Source of the DNA: Glandiceps talaboti
Taxonomy: Eukaryota; Hemichordata; Enteropneusta; Spengelidae
Reading direction: 5' to 3'
Assembly (NCBI RefSeq): GCF_964340395.1
Contig: NC_135564.1
Span: forward strand, 17,924,431 to 17,988,430
Length of the DNA: 64,000 bases
Each line of letters begins with the position of its first letter. Position 1 is the stretch's first letter. A program made the translations under genes and the position numbers. The notes below the pieces were generated by a model that was given only the letters and a program-made list of their open reading frames with translations, was not told where the DNA came from and searched no databases. Of the stretch, positions 62,301-64,000 are shown piece by piece.

Positions 62301-63846
62301 ATGAATTTCACTGAGAACTTATAATTCAGTGGAAATCAACATGTGATGTGTTACTAGGTAATAATCAAACAATGATTTGATAAATGTTGACCCCAGTCAT
62401 TCTATTTGTCAACAATGATGTTGTACACCAAAAGATCAAAGGGCTAAGGTCACATCGCAAGTCACCCCAATTGGCTATGTTCCGTTTTGATGACTCCACA
62501 TCTTTCATATCAAATCGGTGCAACCAATTTGATATTGTGATAACTGCACACAACTATGTCAACACTCAAATGATGTATTATACATTCACCATTGATCAAA
62601 GTTAATGACTGGAACTAAGACACACCTGAACTTGTCTGATAGTTGAAATGTGTTAGTTGGCAAAGCTCTCATAATCATAAAGTCTGTAACATACATTGTG
62701 TCACTCTGCCCTCACAGGCAGTGTAGTTGACCAATGTGTGAGGGCGCCCCATCACGGCGTACCTTACAGACTAACAATCCTAGCAATGCATATGATTTTT
62801 TAGCCTAGAGTCAAGTCATGCAGGGATGTTAGTTCATAACCAGTAGAGGGGATGAGCTAAAATCCCCAGACAGACTTGACTCTTGGCTAATTGTTTTCAG
62901 TTCATCAGTTACTATGACAACATAAAAACATTGCAATCATGTTGCTTTGGGCAAATGTTAATTTACATGGTGTATCAAGCATAGCAGTGTGTGTGTATAT
63001 CTCAGGATTCATTCATTGCTTGAAGTCATGGAATTTCAAACTAGTGCAGGAAAGTCATGGCACATTTAGGCAGCTGCTGAAAAATGAATTAGTGATCAGA
63101 CACAAGTTATTGAAATTTCTCAAGCCAAATGAATGAACTTTTCATCTTGTCATTGATGTATCCCCAAAAACGTCAAAGTGCAAAGGTCATGATCCAAAAC
63201 CCAACTTCAGTTCAATTTCAGTATGCATTAAAATACTCCTGGAATATGTAATTGGGTGACCAGAAAAGTTTCTTGAAAATGACTTTTTTGAAATGCAATG
63301 ACTTTAAGTTGTATGAATTTTGATGTCTTTAAAGCCGCGCCTCATCATCAATGAAGCACTCAGCCATCAAAATAACACACACAGCAAAGAAATGAAAGTT
63401 ACTGACAAATTAAAATAATATTTGTGTACATATTAGGTATGGATTCTTACACCCTGGTGCCATCTATCCGACCTTTGGAGACATTACATAACTCCCTGTC
63501 ACTACGACAAGTGGACGAATTCCTTGAAAGTCTTATACAGGGACGTAGCCCACAACCAGTGATGACCAGTCCACAGACGTCAAAAGAATTGTTAGTAACG
63601 TACACACCTAGGAGGATAACGCCATCACCGTTTACATTACCGCCGAGATCTGAAGAAATGCCGATCTATAGATCAAGTAATCCAGCATCAAATACATCCA
63701 GTGCAGTTCACTCTCCAACCGGCAGTATCAATACAGTGGACGAATACTTAAGTAGTTTTGAAGCATCTAGTAATGATCTAGCGTTGTCGTTGGATACACC
63801 AATCTTGTCTAGTCAAGATGAAAGTGAGGTGTTCAAATGCCAGTGA
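19571..63846 (+). CDS. PPIP5K: Gene B: complete PPIP5K/VIP1-family inositol pyrophosphate kinase
   Basis: Twenty-two coding exons join to 3468 nt (1155 residues): 19571-19630, 27361-27680, 28578-28663, 31894-32048, 32726-32827, 33664-33825, 34405-34526, 34940-35041, 35743-35829, 36055-36130, 36687-36885, 50191-50313, 50637-50758, 51135-51247, 51605-51671, 52207-52348, 52706-52929, 53470-53712, 54170-54397, 55103-55310, 57393-57509, 63437-63846. The ATP-grasp kinase spans about residues 35-370 ([29 protein letters not shown]; metal ligands D302, D314 and N316, each 7 below human PPIP5K2 D309, D321 and N323). The phosphatase-like domain spans about 372-890 (RHGDRTP, His near 382; HVELHFSPG near 879). 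The tail is Ser-rich with [20 protein letters not shown]. The family phosphorylates InsP6 and 5-InsP7 at position 1 in the cytosol and the second domain opposes this. Its length is close to the roughly 1240 residues of human PPIP5K2. A 13.3 kb intron carries a DIRS retrotransposon. Start choice: first ATG (A at -3) after a spliced leader. Confidence 0.95.
19631..26610 (+). other. Gene B intron B1-B2 (first 7 kb), mostly unique
   Basis: No gene was found. Contents: the iterations at 20440-20720; a perfect 15-bp stem at 23546-23584 (gggattttagatttt ... aaaatctaaaatccc); loose repeats of gtgtaagtcaaaatctaaag at about 23880 and 24058; and a dispersed fragment around 25300-25520 (see the repeat at 31376). 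The reading frames here have no splice support. Confidence 0.5.
20440..20720 (+). repeat. Irregular GATAAAG/GATTGACAG iterations
   Basis: Six or more loose copies of aagattgacagg and ttatagataaag. Too degenerate to give a unit length. Confidence 0.45.
26611..27190 (+). repeat. 63-bp minisatellite with diverged tail
   Basis: Five almost identical units start at 26611, 26674, 26737, 26800 and 26863 (gttacaaagcttggtagtct ... ctactgctaatttggtagtc). They are followed by four or more shorter variants (tagtatgtgtcctggactac) to about 27190. A stray degenerate unit lies near 27885-27945. Confidence 0.92.
27361..27680 (+). CDS. PPIP5K: Gene B exon B2 (start of kinase domain)
   Basis: Acceptor tttgtag, donor gtaagt; 320 nt. 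Encodes a charged lead, then [40 protein letters not shown] and [17 protein letters not shown], the N-terminal subdomain of the PPIP5K kinase with its conserved SKSKPM loop and ISF.SKGFPL.KA motif. Confidence 0.95.
27681..28577 (+). other. Gene B intron B2-B3
   Basis: Contains the stray minisatellite unit near 27885. Around 28100-28150, gggctgaggcccagcaccga then an A-rich stretch resembles the tail of a non-LTR element, but this is not certain. Nothing else. Confidence 0.4.
28578..28663 (+). CDS. PPIP5K: Gene B exon B3
   Basis: Acceptor cttgtag, donor gtaagt; 86 nt. Encodes [20 protein letters not shown] and DRDSDDPN, matching R..VY.IL..EGI.LPRYA.L.RD of the family. Confidence 0.95.
29689..29856. 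mobile_element. MITE family M1, copy 1
   Basis: Ends cagtgtgccctctaa and attagagggcacactg are complementary; 168 bp. The interior (cacaatttctagtgacgcac, ggtgactcacaagaaat) matches the second copy at 58856-59021. In intron B3-B4. Confidence 0.85.
30247..30335. repeat. Short hairpin family, reverse-orientation copy
   Basis: aaggtacgccgtgacaggac ... ggtgaggatggaatgacacg then atgtatcttac folds on itself and matches, in reverse, the copy at 62681-62772. Confidence 0.6.
30549..30655 (+). repeat. About 60-bp tandem duplication
   Basis: ccctgttagtaaaataagt...gacttgcctagcag occurs twice in a row. In intron B3-B4. Confidence 0.8.
31376..31512. repeat. Dispersed repeat family M5, copy in intron B3-B4
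   Basis: ttaccagggttccccaccaa, ttatggtataatgt and ggttccccaaccttagcaaa recur at about 37575-37710 and 39890-40005, with a weaker copy near 25300-25520. Ends and class are unknown. Confidence 0.65.
31894..32048 (+). CDS. PPIP5K: Gene B exon B4 (ATP-binding core)
   Basis: Acceptor cacag, donor gtaagt; 155 nt. Encodes an acidic lead, [20 protein letters not shown], then [20 protein letters not shown]. These contain conserved Lys, Glu and His residues that contact nucleotide and substrate in PPIP5K structures. Confidence 0.95.
32114..32215. repeat. Short inverted repeat
   Basis: cagtggcccagaacaaga and tcttgttctgggccattg face each other about 60 bp apart in intron B4-B5. Confidence 0.7.
32239..32511 (+). 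repeat. (GTCT)n and (GT)n microsatellites
   Basis: GTCT units at 32239-32335 and GT units at 32441-32511. The long Cys-rich frames across them are artefacts of the repeat. Confidence 0.95.
32726..32827 (+). CDS. PPIP5K: Gene B exon B5
   Basis: Acceptor ggttag, donor gtgagt; 34 codons. Encodes [20 protein letters not shown] and [14 protein letters not shown], nearly residue for residue the vertebrate sequence. Confidence 0.95.
33236..33290. repeat. Perfect 55-nt palindrome
   Basis: Two 27-nt arms (cagatatagggatagtgtgt then tgtggtt) are exact complements around a single central base. Intron B5-B6. Confidence 0.95.
33664..33825 (+). CDS. PPIP5K: Gene B exon B6
   Basis: Acceptor caacag, donor gtgagt; 54 codons. 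Encodes [20 protein letters not shown] and [19 protein letters not shown]. Paired with A1. Confidence 0.96.
33826..34404 (+). other. Gene B intron B6-B7, nothing recognised
   Basis: Unique AT-rich intron with normal splice sites. Confidence 0.6.
34405..34526 (+). CDS. PPIP5K: Gene B exon B7 (kinase metal site)
   Basis: Acceptor tgacag, donor gtaagt; 122 nt. Encodes [20 protein letters not shown] with the metal-binding Asp and Asn residues (predicted D302, D314, N316). Paired with A2. Confidence 0.96.
34527..34939 (+). other. Gene B intron B7-B8, nothing recognised
   Basis: Unique AT-rich intron with normal splice sites. Confidence 0.6.
34940..35041 (+). CDS. PPIP5K: Gene B exon B8
   Basis: Acceptor ccttag, donor gtaagt; 102 nt. 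Encodes [20 protein letters not shown] and [11 protein letters not shown], the end of the kinase domain and linker. Paired with A3. Confidence 0.95.
35174..35530. mobile_element. Long inverted-repeat element (MITE-like)
   Basis: Arms of about 90-95 bp (aaagtggccatatggatgag inward; ctcatccatatggccacttt at the other end) are nearly exact complements and flank a 160-bp centre that has its own small inverted repeat (gttattgtacatacgataac). Intron B8-B9. Confidence 0.8.
35743..35829 (+). CDS. PPIP5K: Gene B exon B9 (RHG motif)
   Basis: Acceptor tttcag, donor gtaagt; 87 nt. Encodes [19 protein letters not shown] with the conserved RHGxRxP motif. Paired with A4. Confidence 0.95.
36055..36130 (+). 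CDS. PPIP5K: Gene B exon B10
   Basis: Acceptor tatcag, donor gtaaaa; 76 nt. Encodes [20 protein letters not shown] and PTQLQ. Paired with A5. Confidence 0.94.
36286..36426. mobile_element. Hairpin element with about 60-bp arms
   Basis: agaacagtaaatatagttag... and ...aactatattttactgtcct are complements; the arms nearly meet. Intron B10-B11. Confidence 0.75.
36687..36885 (+). CDS. PPIP5K: Gene B exon B11
   Basis: Acceptor atacag, donor gtaagt; 199 nt. Encodes [40 protein letters not shown] and [11 protein letters not shown]. The 13.3 kb DIRS-bearing intron follows. Paired with A6. Confidence 0.95.
39465..39720. repeat. Dispersed repeat, copy 2
   Basis: gggacgatcaaataatgtca, ggcatcaatgtgattgctga and acttcattttcatac follow the order seen at 18710-18960, about 80% alike. 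Confidence 0.7.
40610..41030 (+). repeat. Three-copy tandem repeat beside the DIRS element
   Basis: A unit of about 125-145 bp (aaaatatttcaccc, ctcagataccccataa, cagcagaagagaac, gattttcaaatatgtt) occurs three times with length changes, ending about 180 bp before the retrotransposon. Confidence 0.85.
41212..41391 (+). repeat. Left terminal inverted repeat of the DIRS element
   Basis: The outer about 47 bp complements 47197-47243, and about 170 bp complements 47349-47519 (cgataaaagacacaagtacg ... gtaagtatcat). It includes a GC-rich block (ggccccgccccctccacc). Confidence 0.88.
41599..42622. repeat. Internal inverted repeat of the DIRS 5' region
   Basis: 41599-41770 (ggcaacatttgtgtttcgcc ... 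ccgcacattgattaccgaat) and 42441-42622 are complements at roughly 85-90%, with a spacer of about 670 bp. The right arm ends just before the Gag start. Confidence 0.88.
42670..45129 (+). CDS. DIRS Gag-like protein with SR-rich domain
   Basis: An intact frame of 819 codons from the ATG at 42670 ([20 protein letters not shown]); the frame opens 21 codons earlier at 42607, so that start is possible too. The N terminus is Cys/His-rich ([22 protein letters not shown]), likely zinc-binding. About 340-440 is an arginine-serine domain (many RS, SR and RSRS pairs), followed by a basic patch (KRRARRD). A folded middle part ([37 protein letters not shown]) matches the layout of metazoan DIRS ORF1. The C terminus is RG-rich ([17 protein letters not shown]), suggesting RNA binding. 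Stops at 45127-45129. The role is packaging of element RNA by analogy. It is the only undamaged frame of the element. Confidence 0.85.
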   Translation: MTKPKKRGVCGHDMPKQDCHSVCLSCRTCSQSKPCEVCSSWSDENWRKLGKQSDKQRSSKPSASVTTPASVRSSTLTVSSSVTAEPKSGKLSSSSVVLNRPFQDELGSSASGMRSSLGEGSTTVDTIQLSPPSNVPRVAVTSPSPLGEGLSVLDESSQHCDSNRHKATSISESNAGPTRSVGREISCTDVTGPGVATTHVPPRFPVSGSPANRTDCIEGTQTGLHTNLGNFSRVDQSMNRPQIANSSDVSSRPTLSAGQRIQRGLDDSTLYRGARVYPPQTRAEFRNPQFMPMPTGGAFSDPQQFSGDFGFPPETPWGVFNPQVGWPQQYWQYPWPSLPAYYRDEGSRPTTRRTQHDFMPPTRDSPSRSRTRFRTQRSRDRSPSNQRSPVPRGRSFRSRSKSSSSSKSSESKRSRSCSSERFDRYSSERSPRRVPSRQEVSPVRPKRRARRDIDEMSLKAPSDASFGGNEPDTPSVVGTLRSTSPTRDEEFSFHECIQWVYNRYPDRCPKPPPAPTMKSEFYMAFEEMEKSQPVKEPSTLPLSSMYSGQLDKITSEVLGEGNKAAALKPGHFPWLKSRSRAYKTHTTDPWIGYPSLDTDAEAVDAKAKTFNSVSIPGTQLKQLGEMHAESIRACSVMDWFLAVATSELQQETPEMPKVLRLLRIAMKGLYHVSESSARGRAALILMERDAFLKRESISLTQELKQEARGSSFSTSSLFAGNLTSLAQRASEAKRRERLMWESPRTTSTPASPKDNRTSTNTVPANRNFQGNRSKSGQSSRGRPRGKLRSQRGRGKPGPGKPFFSKSSFKESGSDSQQHF
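45139..46487 (+). pseudogene. DIRS reverse transcriptase/RNase H remnant
   Basis: Begins inside the RT domain at [10 protein letters not shown]; the fingers and first palm motif are missing, so a deletion joins the Gag end to mid-RT. The second catalytic motif reads YLDYWL instead of the usual YLDDWL. The frame changes near 45590; the RNase H part ([48 protein letters not shown]) then lies in another frame with an in-frame TAA at 45746. It changes again near 46120 to the typical [20 protein letters not shown] and [11 protein letters not shown] block of DIRS RNase H. Not functional. Confidence 0.85.
46488..47134 (+). pseudogene. DIRS tyrosine recombinase remnant
   Basis: Starts with a core-binding domain ([20 protein letters not shown]) and is shifted at a T-run near 46630-46643 ([20 protein letters not shown]). 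A further shift leads to [17 protein letters not shown]. The section expected to hold the first catalytic Arg is missing, the HxxR box reads PEVR, and the region of the catalytic Tyr (FYIRDM) is in yet another frame. A stop at 47132-47134 probably marks the original end. Confidence 0.75.
47197..47243 (+). repeat. Right terminal inverted repeat of the DIRS element
   Basis: acccatcagtattttgccaa then caggtaagtatcatagtcga and acagaa is the complement of 41213-41256 and close by. It contains the donor-like sequence cag|gtaagtat at 47217-47227. Confidence 0.88.
47239..47565. mobile_element. Small DIRS-related inverted-repeat element next to the right end
   Basis: Starts agaattgaagtttctaccga and ends with its complement (tcggtagaaacttcaattct); arms of about 55 bp each share atgatacttacctgttg with the DIRS terminus. 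Its inner right part (47349-47519) repeats the DIRS left end in reverse. It is either a non-autonomous relative or part of a rearranged right end. Confidence 0.65.
47566..48367 (+). other. Intron B11-B12 right of the DIRS element
   Basis: Unique intron with a C-run at about 47803-47818. No gene or element recognised. Confidence 0.55.
48368..48944 (+). repeat. 42-bp minisatellite, about 13-14 copies
   Basis: Units acatgtgatatgagacaaaa then ctggaatgatatatggtaac and ag, with small length changes. It makes long open frames on the minus strand because the unit is a multiple of three. Confidence 0.93.
49094..49240 (+). repeat. 21-bp minisatellite, seven copies
   Basis: Units tgatatagagcaatagcttg plus g start at 49094, 49115, 49136, 49157, 49178, 49199 and 49220. 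The unit shares tgatata with the neighbouring 42-bp array. Confidence 0.95.
49833..50042. mobile_element. MITE family M2, copy 1
   Basis: Ends ttgaagcttgatgagaac and tcctcattaagcttcag are complementary. The interior is built of repeated a/t-rich units with actcccatggaaa. The second copy is at 55621-55906. Confidence 0.75.
50191..50313 (+). CDS. PPIP5K: Gene B exon B12
   Basis: Acceptor ttcacag, donor gtaagg; 123 nt. Encodes [20 protein letters not shown] and [17 protein letters not shown]. It joins in phase 1 across the 13.3 kb intron, so the retrotransposon has not broken the reading frame. Paired with A7. Confidence 0.95.
50314..50636 (+). other. Gene B intron B12-B13, nothing recognised
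   Basis: Unique intron with normal splice sites. Confidence 0.6.
50637..50758 (+). CDS. PPIP5K: Gene B exon B13
   Basis: Acceptor ttttttag, donor gtaaga; 122 nt. Encodes [20 protein letters not shown] and the [14 protein letters not shown] end. About 98% identical in DNA to A8, with the first about 65 intron bases also alike; here the intron motif is present once instead of 36 times. Confidence 0.95.
50759..51134 (+). other. Gene B intron B13-B14 with the single-copy form of the 71-bp unit
   Basis: 50759-50824 resembles one unit of the gene A array (gtaagatgaccaatatc, ctttatgatgtaca, agtaaacag) and ends in ttatgcatttacta, a direct repeat of the exon end. The rest holds five tgatgtca-type motifs (atttgtgatgtcat). 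Confidence 0.8.
51135..51247 (+). CDS. PPIP5K: Gene B exon B14
   Basis: Acceptor aatcag, donor gtaagt; 113 nt. Encodes [20 protein letters not shown] and [16 protein letters not shown]. Paired with A9. Confidence 0.94.
51390..51505 (+). repeat. 29-bp minisatellite with TGATGTCA
   Basis: About four copies of catgatgtcatagagt(a/g)gt plus gcacaatatt, in intron B14-B15. Confidence 0.88.
51605..51671 (+). CDS. PPIP5K: Gene B exon B15
   Basis: Acceptor tgacag, donor gtagtc (weak); 67 nt. Encodes [20 protein letters not shown] and EE. The length matches A10 although the residues differ, so this is a fast-evolving surface region. Confidence 0.88.
51720..51912 (+). repeat. (ATCA)n and (TGTC)n microsatellites
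   Basis: ATCA units at about 51718-51744 and TGTC units at about 51852-51912 in intron B15-B16. Confidence 0.9.
52207..52348 (+). CDS. PPIP5K: Gene B exon B16
   Basis: Acceptor cttcag, donor gtaatg; 142 nt. Encodes [20 protein letters not shown] and [20 protein letters not shown]. Paired with A11. Confidence 0.94.
52349..52705 (+). other. Gene B intron B16-B17, nothing recognised
   Basis: Unique intron. Two atttgcat octamer-like words lie near 52563-52580. Confidence 0.55.
52706..52929 (+). CDS. PPIP5K: Gene B exon B17
   Basis: Acceptor tttcag, donor gtaagg; 224 nt. Encodes [40 protein letters not shown] and LADIVIPQ. An eight-copy 42-bp repeat begins at its donor. Paired with A12. Confidence 0.95.
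52930..53262 (+). repeat. 42-bp tandem array beginning exactly at the B17 donor
   Basis: Eight units start at 52930, 52970, 53012, 53053, 53095, 53137, 53179 and 53221 (gtataaggcagacaactaga then ttattgacctgtgtgtatag). The first unit begins with the real donor gtaaggcag; later units begin ag|gtataag. Confidence 0.95.
53470..53712 (+). CDS. PPIP5K: Gene B exon B18
   Basis: Acceptor acacag, donor gtaagt; 81 codons. Encodes [30 protein letters not shown] and [19 protein letters not shown]. The last 67 exon bases plus the donor are copied in tandem downstream. Paired with A13. Confidence 0.95.
53646..53886 (+). repeat. Three tandem copies of the B18 exon end and donor
   Basis: Units of 88 and 81 bp: 67 exon bases (tactttactagtgaaagtct ... 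ggtctttgcaat) plus 21 intron bases. Donors lie at 53713 and 53801 (both gtaagtgtga); the third (53882) has changed to gtagat. Confidence 0.95.
54170..54397 (+). CDS. PPIP5K: Gene B exon B19
   Basis: Acceptor ctccag, donor gtaagg; 76 codons. Encodes [40 protein letters not shown] and [12 protein letters not shown], the end of the phosphatase-like domain. Paired with A14. Confidence 0.95.
54398..55102 (+). other. Gene B intron B19-B20, nothing recognised
   Basis: Unique intron with a short gatagtagttta iteration near 54660. Confidence 0.55.
55103..55310 (+). CDS. PPIP5K: Gene B exon B20 (Ser-rich tail)
   Basis: Acceptor caccag, donor gtaggt; 208 nt. Encodes [20 protein letters not shown] and [20 protein letters not shown], an acidic Ser-rich probably disordered tail. 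An internal donor at 55236 (gtaagc) would shorten the exon by 75 nt without changing phase. Confidence 0.85.
55621..55906. mobile_element. MITE family M2, copy 2
   Basis: Ends gaagcttaatgagaacacag and ctgtgtcctcattaagcttc are complements. The interior is an irregular repeat of aaactactcccatggt units. Intron B20-B21. Confidence 0.8.
55988..56350 (+). repeat. C-run, (CA)n and (CATA)n microsatellites
   Basis: C-run about 55988-56012, CA units 56133-56180, CATA units about 56231-56351. Frames across them are spurious. Confidence 0.95.
56640..56760. repeat. Partial copy of the 18.7/39.5 kb dispersed repeat
   Basis: ataatcacacaatgtcgcac then atgctcaacaaatgaac resembles the start of the other two copies; an inverted cattta/aaatga pair flanks a C-run. 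Confidence 0.45.
57393..57509 (+). CDS. PPIP5K: Gene B exon B21 (tail)
   Basis: Acceptor ctaacag, donor gtaagc; 117 nt, phase 1 in and out. Encodes [20 protein letters not shown] then [17 protein letters not shown]. The LFS...SSS.P.L block resembles the GLFSTSVLGGSSSAPNL region of vertebrate PPIP5Ks. Because it is symmetric in phase it could be skipped. Confidence 0.8.
57600..58140 (+). repeat. About 26-bp CATGTG/CACATG repeat array
   Basis: Irregular units such as atgtgccacatgaaatgtca then ggaatt and atgtggcacatgaattatca then ctgctc. More than 20 CATGTG/CACATG words occur; weaker copies continue to about 58460. Intron B21-B22. Confidence 0.88.
58856..59021. mobile_element. MITE family M1, copy 2
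   Basis: Ends cagtgtgtcctctaa and attagagggcacactg; 166 bp. The interior matches the copy at 29689-29856 (cacaatttctagtgatgcac, ggtgactcacaggaaat). Confidence 0.85.
59309..59938. mobile_element. Large palindromic element with arms of about 200 bp or more
   Basis: Outer ends ctgaaacaaaaacattgtct and agacgatgttttgtttcag face each other. The best inner stretch, tatagggaaagtcgttattc at 59517, is matched by gaataacgactttccctata near 59774. The centre holds a G-run (59736-59752) and matches the relic at 10010-10300. No coding capacity. Confidence 0.8.
60025..60045 (+). CDS. Candidate 21-nt micro-exon of gene B
   Basis: A pyrimidine-rich acceptor (ctttctacag) precedes 21 nt and the donor ctg|gtgagc follows. 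Read in the phase left by exon B21 it has no stop and would add seven residues (DICLQVP) without changing frame. Splice-site and phase fit is the only support; it could be chance. Confidence 0.25.
60264..60307 (+). repeat. T-run joined to G-run
   Basis: About 29 T then 9 G. A similar T-to-G junction lies at about 39075-39127. Confidence 0.95.
60308..62680 (+). other. Intron B21-B22, no exon found
   Basis: Unique AT-rich intron. Exon-like acceptors (for example near 62006) run into stops in the required phase. Confidence 0.5.
62681..62772. repeat. Short hairpin family, best copy
   Basis: Ends agtctgtaacatac and gtaccttacagact and the inner gccctcac / gtgagggc pair fold into a 92-nt hairpin. 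Other copies: about 54-118, 17540-17612 and 30247-30335. Confidence 0.7.
63437..63846 (+). CDS. PPIP5K: Gene B last coding exon B22
   Basis: Acceptor tattag; stop TGA ends at 63846. Encodes [38 protein letters not shown], then a Ser/Pro/Thr-rich tail of about 100 residues ending EVFKCQ. The MxSYxxVPSIxPLETLHNxLSLxQVDEFL motif is conserved in vertebrate PPIP5Ks. Confidence 0.94.
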
Positions 63847-64000
63847 TGCATTTAAGGCCTAAGTCAGAGGAAAATGTGATCTAGTGTGGCATTTTACTCT
63901 TTACATACAGCATGTCTGATGAAGCTACTGACAACATGCAGGCTTTTGTATTAACAGTTTACCCAGATGAAACTACATACCCTTGTATTGCAATGCAGTG
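63847..64000 (+). other. Gene B 3' untranslated region (start)
   Basis: Follows the stop codon; no polyadenylation signal before the window ends. Confidence 0.7.

Noticed and set aside
1-64000. tRNA, rRNA or other standard RNA genes
   Set aside because: No cloverleaf with A and B boxes or rRNA core sequence was recognised by eye; a covariance search was not possible.

Overview
The window is animal nuclear DNA: AT-rich, intron-heavy, with GT-AG introns, microsatellites, MITE-like hairpins and one DIRS-type retrotransposon. Nothing bacterial or viral was seen. Short repeats such as GAGGGCGC hairpins, TACATGTA-rich introns and a DIRS element suggest a marine invertebrate (hemichordate, amphioxus or lophotrochozoan), but the species cannot be fixed from the sequence.

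Two genes lie head to tail on the + strand. Both encode diphosphoinositol pentakisphosphate kinases (PPIP5K / VIP1 family), which join an ATP-grasp inositol-pyrophosphate kinase domain to a histidine-acid-phosphatase-like domain. Gene A (303-13980, 16 exons) lacks its 5' part, which lies left of the window; it enters in the second half of the kinase domain and runs to its stop codon. Gene B (coding 19571-63846, 22 coding exons, plus a probable non-coding first exon ending at 18280) is complete and predicts 1155 residues. Exon lengths and phases match one to one from A1/B6 to A13/B18 apart from small in-frame differences, so the pair is a tandem duplication. The tails differ: gene A ends early, while gene B has extra serine-rich exons and a long last exon.

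Layout: 1-302 end of a gene A intron; 303-13980 gene A; 13981-about 17950 intergenic; about 17950-18280 probable gene B promoter and first exon; 19571-36885 gene B kinase-domain exons and the start of the phosphatase-like domain; 36886-50190 a 13.3 kb intron holding a decayed DIRS element (about 41212-47243) and several minisatellites; 50191-54397 the rest of the phosphatase-like domain; 55103-63846 tail exons separated by MITE-rich introns.

The strongest unusual signal is repeated tandem duplication at 5' splice sites. After gene A exon A8 a 71-bp unit that carries the last exon bases and the donor is repeated 36 times (5135-7690). Gene B has the same sequence once, with a short direct repeat that could have seeded the expansion. 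Three further exon ends (A12, B17, B18) have their own unrelated tandem duplications carrying or starting at the donor. Exon A8/B13 is also about 98% identical between paralogues while its neighbours are about 75%, pointing to gene conversion. The DIRS element has an SR-rich Gag-like protein and ends in sequences that match an ideal 5' splice site.
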